From assembly GCA_934465125.1 (NCBI GenBank), contig CAKSKO010000017.1, forward strand, positions 1 to 11,051: a stretch of 11,051 nt of DNA, given 5' to 3'. Source of the DNA: an uncultured Eubacteriales bacterium. GTDB taxonomy: Bacteria > Bacillota > Clostridia > Oscillospirales > Acutalibacteraceae. Shown here piece by piece: positions 6,225-11,051 of this stretch. The notes below the pieces were generated by a model that saw only the letters and a list, made by a program, of their open reading frames with translations, was not told the origin of the DNA and did no database searches. The position numbers and the translations under genes are program-made. Positions within the stretch are counted from its first letter, which is position 1; each line of letters starts with the position of its first letter.

Positions 6225-7250
6225 ATGAAAAAAGCAATTGCATTGGCGCTTTCTGCGGTTATGCTAGGATCAGTTATTGGATGCAGCGGAAATACAAATA
6301 AAAATGAAGTTTTTACTGCCGCGATGGTGACAGATACCGGAGGGGTGAACGATCAATCCTTTAACCATTCTGCTTGGGAAGGATTACAAGCATTCAGTGA
6401 GAATACCGGTGCAAAAGTAAGCTATCTTGAATCGAATCAGGCAACGGATTATATCACCAATATGAATAAGTTAGCAGATCAGAATTGTGATTTAATCTGG
6501 GGAATCGGTTTTGCAATGGCAGATTCGGTGGCTGCAGCAGCGGAGATAAATCTCGATATTCACTACGCGATTGCAGATAATTCTTATGGGGATGAGACCT
6601 TGCCGAATGTAACAGGAGTTATGTTTAGGGCGCAAGAATCTTCCTTTTTAGCTGGATATGTCGCTGGTAAAACAACAAAAACCGATGCTGTTGGTTTTGT
6701 TGGTGGTATTGCAGGGGCAATTATTGATCAGTTTGAATACGGGTATACCGCTGGAGTGCAGTATGCGGCAAAAGAGCTTGGAAAAGATATTAGAGTTTCT
6801 TCACAGTATGTGGAGAGTTTCAGTGATGCAACAAAAGGAAAAGCAACGGCGTCCAAGATGATTTCTGACGGCTGTGATGTTGTTTTTCACGCTGCTGGTG
6901 GAGCGGGTGTGGGTGTAATCGAGGCGGCAAAAGAAGCAAATAAATTTGCGATTGGAGTCGATCGTGATCAAGCATACTTGGCACCGAATAATGTGTTAAC
7001 TTCGGCATTAAAAAACGTTGGAAAAGCTGTTGAAATTGTTTCAATAGATGAGATGAATGGAAAAGAAGTGGGCGGACAGACCTTGACTTATGGACTCAAG
7101 GAGGATTGTGTCGGATTGCCGGAAAGCAACCCCAATATGGATCCTGCGGTATATGAAGCTGCGATGGAAGTCCAGCAAAAAATTATCGACGGGCAGATTG
7201 TTCCCCCTCAGGATAAGGCGAGCTTTGACGCTTATTTAAAAACATTATAA
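6225..7250 (+). CDS. nupN: BMP-family nucleoside-binding lipoprotein (NupN/PnrA-like)
   Basis: This is the substrate-binding component of a nucleoside ABC importer, anchored to the outer face of the membrane. It has 341 residues. A lipoprotein signal peptide is clear: M-K-K, a hydrophobic stretch, then the lipobox V-I-G-C with lipidated Cys20. The mature protein starts with a short linker and the BMP signature T-D-T-G-G-V-N-D-Q-S-F-N-H-S-A-W-E-G. Later family motifs are G-F-V-G-G-I, D-V-V-F-H-A-A-G-G-A-G-V-G-V, and F-A-I-G-V-D-R-D-Q. Family members such as PnrA of Treponema and NupN/YufN of Bacillus bind purine or other nucleosides. The start is supported by GGAGGAG at 6213-6219. It lies 64 nt after deoD and 107 nt before the ATPase gene, with a strong hairpin in the latter gap, which could let it be made in excess over the rest of the transporter. 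Confidence 0.93.
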   Translation: MKKAIALALSAVMLGSVIGCSGNTNKNEVFTAAMVTDTGGVNDQSFNHSAWEGLQAFSENTGAKVSYLESNQATDYITNMNKLADQNCDLIWGIGFAMADSVAAAAEINLDIHYAIADNSYGDETLPNVTGVMFRAQESSFLAGYVAGKTTKTDAVGFVGGIAGAIIDQFEYGYTAGVQYAAKELGKDIRVSSQYVESFSDATKGKATASKMISDGCDVVFHAAGGAGVGVIEAAKEANKFAIGVDRDQAYLAPNNVLTSALKNVGKAVEIVSIDEMNGKEVGGQTLTYGLKEDCVGLPESNPNMDPAVYEAAMEVQQKIIDGQIVPPQDKASFDAYLKTL

Positions 7251-7284
7251 GGTCATCTGCAGCTTGTTGAGGCTGGTGAAATAA

Positions 7285-7316
7285 ATAGAGAGATGAGGGA
7301 TTTCTTATCTCTCTAT
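7285..7316 (+). promoter_or_regulatory. 13-bp hairpin between the binding-protein gene and the ATPase gene
   Basis: ATAGAGAGATGAG (7285-7297) pairs with CTTATCTCTCTAT (7304-7316) over 13 bp with a single G-U pair and a 6-nt loop. The bases after it (CCTCTTATAC) lack a continuous T tract. I therefore read it as an mRNA-stabilising or processing hairpin, or a leaky attenuator, rather than a full terminator. Its position 34 nt after the lipoprotein stop fits the common pattern in which the solute-binding protein is made in excess over its membrane partners. The structure is read from the sequence; the function is inferred. Confidence 0.65.
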
Positions 7317-7357
7317 CCTCTTATACAAAATAAAAATAACGCAAAGGAGGCTTATGA

Positions 7358-8899
7358 ATGGAGATTAGCGAGAATTATGCAGTACAGATGCGCGGGATAG
7401 TCAAAATGTTTGGAAACTTTTGTGCGCTTGATCACGTGAAGTTGGATGTAAAAAAGGGAACGATCCATGCTGTATTGGGTGAAAATGGTGCGGGAAAAAG
7501 TACATTGATGAATATTTTATATGGTCTATATCAGGCAGACGAGGGTGAAATCTATTTAAATGGACGAAAGGTAAATATTAAAAATCCAAATGTAGCGATT
7601 GAGCATGGAATCGGTATGGTGCATCAGCATTTTATGCTTGTAGATAATTTTACTGTAACTGAAAATATTATCCTCTGAAATGAGATCACAAATGCAATTG
7701 GTATGATCAATATGTCAAAAGCGCGTCAGGAAATTAAGAATATTGTAAAAAAATATGGTCTTGAAGTTGATCCTGACGCAAAAATTGAAGATATTTCTGT
7801 TGGAATGCAGCAGCGCGTCGAAATTTTAAAAGCGCTGTATCGCGGTGTAGATTTATTGATTCTCGATGAACCAACAGCTGTACTAACGCCTGCTGAGATC
7901 AAAGAGCTTCTTTCTATCATGCATAGTCTAATTGAAGATGGTAAAACGATCATTATTATTACACATAAGTTAAAAGAAATCAAAGAATCCTCTGATGCGT
8001 GTACTATTATTAGAAGAGGAAAATATATTGATACGGTTGACGTCAAGGATGTTGATCAATCTGATCTTGCAACGATGATGGTAGGACATGAAGTAAAATT
8101 AGTTGTTGAAAAGAAACCGGCGAATTTTGGTGAAGTTGTGTTTGAAATCAATAATTTGACTGTAAAGGACGATAGAAAACTTGACGCAGTAAAGAACCTT
8201 TCGTTATCTGTTAGAAGAGGAGAAATCGTGGGGATTGCCGGAATCGATGGAAATGGGCAAAAAGAGCTTATTGAAGCGATAACTTGTTTATCAAGAGCGG
8301 AACAAGGAACTATTAAAATCCATGGAAAAGAACTTCAGAATACGAATACAAGAAATGTTATTGATCATAAGGTTTCAACTATACATGAAGATCGTCAGAA
8401 ATGCGGACTGGTGCTTGATTTTACAGTCTCAGAAAATGCAGTTCTTGAAAAGTATCGTGAAAAGCCATATTCCAAAATGGGAGTTTTAAACAATAAACAA
8501 ATAGATGAATTTGCAAAAGGTCTTATCAAAGATTATGATATTAGACCAGCTAATTGTGAAGGCGTTGCGGTTCGGGGACTTTCCGGTGGAAATCAGCAAA
8601 AAGTGATTATTGCCAGGGAGGTTGCCAATGATCCTGATCTCCTGATTGCAGTCCAGCCAACAAGAGGACTGGACGTCGGAGCGATTGAGTATATCCATAA
8701 AACACTCGTGAGACTTCGCGATCAGGGAAAGGCAATTCTTTTAATCTCGCTGGAACTAGATGAAGTGATGAATGTTTCCGATACGATTGCTGTTATCTAT
8801 GATGGAACCATTGTTGGTACATTTAAGCAGGGAACGGTTGACGAAAATACCGTAGGATTGTTGATGGCAGGAGGTAAACGGAATGCAGACTCTATCTAA
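7358..8899 (+). pseudogene. nupO: Nucleoside ABC transporter ATPase (NupO-like) interrupted by one in-frame UGA
   Basis: This should be the 513-residue tandem ATPase that powers the nucleoside importer. The frame is continuous except for TGA at 7676-7678 (codon 107), which splits it into 106 residues (7358-7678) and a downstream open part whose first in-frame ATG is 7703. Domain 1 has Walker A G-E-N-G-A-G-K-S-T (41-49), the Q-loop V-H-Q-H-F-M-L (around Gln90), signature S-V-G-M-Q (147-151), Walker B L-I-L-D-E-P (Asp170, Glu171) and H-loop His203. Domain 2 has the family's degenerate Walker A G-I-A-G-I-D-G-N-G-Q (292-301), then L-S-G-G-N-Q-Q and A-V-Q-P-T-R-G-L-D. The stop falls in T-V-T-E-N-I-I-L-[stop]-N-E, where relatives typically have Gly, so GGA to TGA is the simplest explanation. 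No other damage is visible. The start has AAGGAGG at 7344-7350. The 106-residue product would lack Walker B and be inactive. Sequence error or readthrough remain possible. Confidence 0.85.
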
Positions 8900-10010
8900 A
8901 CTTTTAAAAAAGCCAATCACATCGACAATCGTAGCGATTCTGTGTGGTTTTATCATTGCATCTATTATACTAGCAGTGGCAGGATATAACCCTTTTGAAG
9001 CGATTGCTGTTATGTTTCAGGGGATATTTGCGCGTCCAAAATCGGTTGTAAATGTTATCATTAAAGCGACTCCGATTATTTTAACAGGACTTAGTGTTGG
9101 CTTTGCATTTAAAACCGGATTATTTAATATTGGGGCAGAAGGACAATACATTGTAGGAACAATTGCAGCTACCATTATTGGAATTTCTTTGAATTTGCCT
9201 CCAATTCTCCAAATCCCAATCGTGATTTTATCAGGCGTGGTCGCGGGCGGAATTTTTGGCGGTATCGTTGGATTCTTAAAGGCGAAATTTGGGATCCATG
9301 AAGTTATTACAAGCATTATGCTAAACTGGATTGCACTCTATTTAGCGAATTTTATAGCGAACGCGGCGGTATTCCATAAACCGAATACAACCGGTACGTA
9401 TCCGGTAAATCGCAGCAGTTTTATTAAGTTGTTATACGATTGGAAAGCATCAAAGGAGGGGATTGCTTATCTTAGAGGAAATTCTTTTCTTTCCGATGTT
9501 TTGCTGAAAACAGATATCAATTTTGGAATTCTTGTTGCTGTGGCATTAGCTGTTTTTATTTGGTTTTTACTTTATAAGACAACCAAAGGCTTCGAGTTGC
9601 GTGCAGTTGGATTTAACCGAAATGCGTCGCAGTTTTCGGGAATTAATGTTAATAAAAACATCTTACAGTCGATGTTGATTGCAGGAGCGATTTCCGGTCT
9701 TGCCGGTGCATTAACGATTACAGGTATGGCACCGCACAATATATCAACGATTTCTGTGTTTGAAAACAACGGGTTTAATGGTCTTTCGGTTGCCTTGATT
9801 GCAAACAGTTCTCCGATTGGCTGCATTTTTGCCGGATTATTGTTTAGCGGGTTGCTTTATGGAGGGCAGTCCATTCAATCGGAGATTGGTGCACCGTCCG
9901 AAATCATTAATATTATGATTGGAACGATTGTATTCTTTGTTGCACTGACAAAGATTGTACCTGTATTGGCGCAAAAACTCGAAAGGAAGGTGAACAAGAA
10001 TGGCAACTAG
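8883..10010 (+). CDS. nupP: Nucleoside ABC transporter permease (NupP-like)
   Basis: This is one of two membrane subunits that form the channel of the BMP-type nucleoside importer. It has 375 residues and roughly nine or ten hydrophobic segments. The branched-chain-amino-acid/ribose-type permease motif is clear near residues 58-90: A-T-P-I-I-L-T-G-L-S-V-G-F-A-F then K-T-G-L-F-N-I-G-A-E-G-Q. The conserved cytoplasmic loop near residues 238-258 (G-F-E-L-R-A-V-G-F-N, then A-S-Q-F-S-G-I-N) is the probable ATPase contact. The start overlaps the end of the ATPase frame by 17 nt and has AGGAGG at 8869-8874, 8 nt upstream. It could therefore still be translated independently if ribosomes stop early in the ATPase gene, although loss of upstream translation may reduce its expression. 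The coding frame looks intact. Confidence 0.93.
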   Translation: MQTLSKLLKKPITSTIVAILCGFIIASIILAVAGYNPFEAIAVMFQGIFARPKSVVNVIIKATPIILTGLSVGFAFKTGLFNIGAEGQYIVGTIAATIIGISLNLPPILQIPIVILSGVVAGGIFGGIVGFLKAKFGIHEVITSIMLNWIALYLANFIANAAVFHKPNTTGTYPVNRSSFIKLLYDWKASKEGIAYLRGNSFLSDVLLKTDINFGILVAVALAVFIWFLLYKTTKGFELRAVGFNRNASQFSGINVNKNILQSMLIAGAISGLAGALTITGMAPHNISTISVFENNGFNGLSVALIANSSPIGCIFAGLLFSGLLYGGQSIQSEIGAPSEIINIMIGTIVFFVALTKIVPVLAQKLERKVNKNGN

Positions 10011-10923
10011 TATTATCATCATCATTGGGATTACCTTGATGTATTCGACCCCGCTCATTTTCGGAGCAATGGGAGGGGTCATATCAGAGCGTTCTGGCGT
10101 CATCAATATCGGAATCGAAGGTATGATGACAATTGGTGCGTTTACTGGTGCTGCTGTCGGATACTTTTCGGGAAATCCTTGGTTCGGGTTGTTGACAGCA
10201 GGTTTAGCAGGAGGGAGCTTAGCCTTACTTTTAACGATTGCTTCCGTTTCCTTTAAAGCAGATCAGACGATTGCGGGTATTGCAATCAATTTAATTGGTC
10301 CTGGTGTTGCGCTATTTTTATCGAGGCTACTTTTTGAGGGTGCAACGATGACGCCGCCGGTCCCCGAGAAACTTCCCAAAATTTTTGGAGAAGACGGACT
10401 TTCAAATACACCTTATGCTAGTTTAAATGTTGATATTACTGTAATATTAGCGTTGGGAGTTGCTATATTTTTATGGTTTATGCTTTATAAAACAAAATGG
10501 GGTCTTAGGATTCGTTCTGTAGGAGAACATCCTGCGGCGTCTGATACGTTGGGGGTTAATGTTTCATTAACACGCTATGTATGTGTGTTTTTATCAGGAA
10601 TTTTGGCAGGCTTCGGAGGAGCTTCGATGACGCTGGCAGTTGTTTCGCAATTTACTCCTACAGTAATCAGTGGTCAAGGATTTATTGCATTAGCGGCTGT
10701 GATTTTCGGCAAATGGACGCCGTTTGGGGCATATGGCGCCTGTATTTTATTTGGATTTGCGCAGGCGTTGGTTGTAGTGCTCGGTGGTGGAAACTTTGCT
10801 GTTCCGTCTGAAATTCTTGCAATGCTTCCGTATATCCTGACAATTGTTGTTTTGATACTTTTTGTTGGCCGATCTGTTGCACCAAAAGCAGATGGAGTCC
10901 CATATGAAAAGGGTAGCAGATAA
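10000..10923 (+). CDS. nupQ: Nucleoside ABC transporter permease (NupQ-like)
   Basis: This is the second channel subunit of the nucleoside importer, with 307 residues and about eight to ten hydrophobic segments. The family pattern L-M-Y-S-T-P-L-I-F-G-A-M-G-G-V followed by S-E-R-S-G-V-I-N-I-G-I-E-G-M-M is at residues 9-40. The loop K-W-G-L-R-I-R-S-V-G-E-H-P-A-A-S-D near residues 165-181 is the expected coupling region to the ATPase. The size matches NupQ/YufQ relatives. The start overlaps the previous permease by 11 nt and is preceded by GGAAGG at 9985-9990, 9 nt upstream, so the two permeases are translationally linked. No damage is seen. Confidence 0.93.
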   Translation: MATSIIIIIGITLMYSTPLIFGAMGGVISERSGVINIGIEGMMTIGAFTGAAVGYFSGNPWFGLLTAGLAGGSLALLLTIASVSFKADQTIAGIAINLIGPGVALFLSRLLFEGATMTPPVPEKLPKIFGEDGLSNTPYASLNVDITVILALGVAIFLWFMLYKTKWGLRIRSVGEHPAASDTLGVNVSLTRYVCVFLSGILAGFGGASMTLAVVSQFTPTVISGQGFIALAAVIFGKWTPFGAYGACILFGFAQALVVVLGGGNFAVPSEILAMLPYILTIVVLILFVGRSVAPKADGVPYEKGSR

Positions 10924-10944
10924 AGTGGAAAGAGAGGATTAATT

Positions 10945-11051
10945 ATGGACCATAAAAAAATTCTTGAAGCAGTTGATCATACGCTGTTATCGCAGACTGC
11001 AACTTGGAAAGAGATTCAAAAGATTTGTGAGGAAGGGATGCAGTATAATGT
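10945..11051 (+). CDS. deoC: Deoxyribose-phosphate aldolase, N-terminal part (runs off the window)
   Basis: The first 35 codons are present and the gene continues past the right edge. The product begins M-D-H-K-K-I-L-E-A-V-D-H-T-L-L and continues with A-T-W-K-E-I-Q-K-I-C-E-E-G, which matches the start of DeoC aldolases (conserved D-H-T-L-L, then a helix with I-x-K-x-C-E-E). The full enzyme cleaves 2-deoxyribose-5-phosphate into glyceraldehyde-3-phosphate and acetaldehyde, downstream of DeoD and DeoB. The Schiff-base lysine would lie outside the window. GAGAGG at 10932-10937 is 7 nt upstream of ATG. The gene starts 21 nt after the second permease gene, consistent with one operon. Confidence 0.88.
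   Translation, partial: MDHKKILEAVDHTLLSQTATWKEIQKICEEGMQYN

Noticed and set aside
7285..7325. Intrinsic terminator after the lipoprotein gene
   Set aside because: The stem is strong, but the bases after it are CCTCTTATAC with no continuous T tract, and essential transporter partners follow. It is listed as a regulatory or processing hairpin.
7676..7708. UGA 7676-7678 as a selenocysteine codon, with a stem GATCA (7684-7688) / TGATC (7704-7708) downstream as a bSECIS
   Set aside because: The family context suggests glycine rather than cysteine at this site, ABC ATPases are not known selenoproteins, and the 5-bp stem with a 15-nt loop is weak. A point nonsense change is simpler.
7703..8899. 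Independent 398-residue ATPase gene starting at ATG 7703
   Set aside because: No Shine-Dalgarno sequence precedes 7703, it would lack the domain 1 Walker A, and its frame and homology continue directly from the upstream fragment. It is better described as the 3' part of one interrupted gene.

Overview
The window is about 11 kb of AT-rich bacterial DNA with every supported gene on the + strand. It most resembles an anaerobic, gut-type Firmicute of class Clostridia. Support for this is the divergent Clostridia-type topoisomerase IV/gyrase A paralogue (K-L-N-P-H-G-D in place of the usual K-Y-H-P-H-G-D), the strong GGAGG-type ribosome binding sites, the BMP-family nucleoside transporter of the Bacillus NupNOPQ type, and the low GC content. 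Genus cannot be fixed from the sequence alone. I see no mobile element, CRISPR array, tRNA or rRNA.

Region 1 (1-3134): a type IIA topoisomerase A subunit (parC/gyrA-like), followed 27 nt later by a DUF368 membrane protein of the PopT polyprenyl-phosphate transporter family. The first ~50 nt probably hold the tail of an upstream gene, perhaps the B subunit.

Region 2 (3135-3376): an AT-rich intergenic regulatory region. It has an 18-bp AT-only palindrome that overlaps a tandem 11-bp direct repeat, followed by a plausible promoter.

Region 3 (3377-11051, running off the right end): a nucleoside uptake and (deoxy)ribose-phosphate catabolism cluster. The order is deoB (phosphopentomutase), a YczE/YitT-type membrane protein, deoD (purine nucleoside phosphorylase), a BMP-family nucleoside-binding lipoprotein, the ABC ATPase (nupO-like), two permeases (nupP- and nupQ-like), and the start of deoC (deoxyribose-phosphate aldolase). 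The expected flow is: the lipoprotein and ABC transporter import nucleosides; DeoD phosphorolyses purine (deoxy)nucleosides to base plus (deoxy)ribose-1-phosphate; DeoB isomerises this to the 5-phosphate; DeoC splits deoxyribose-5-phosphate into glyceraldehyde-3-phosphate and acetaldehyde. Several junctions overlap by 8-17 nt, which suggests translational coupling.

The most striking anomaly is in the ATPase gene. It is intact and of normal length except for one in-frame UGA at 7676-7678, at a position where the family context suggests glycine (GGA to TGA). Unless this is a sequence error or is read through, it removes the energising subunit from an otherwise complete transporter. Other points of interest are a 13-bp hairpin between the binding-protein gene and the ATPase gene, an A9 tract at the start of the popT-like gene, and a topoisomerase whose quinolone-pocket serine is alanine. 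I did not find a clearly new biological system; this is mostly a recognisable metabolic region with a few real oddities.
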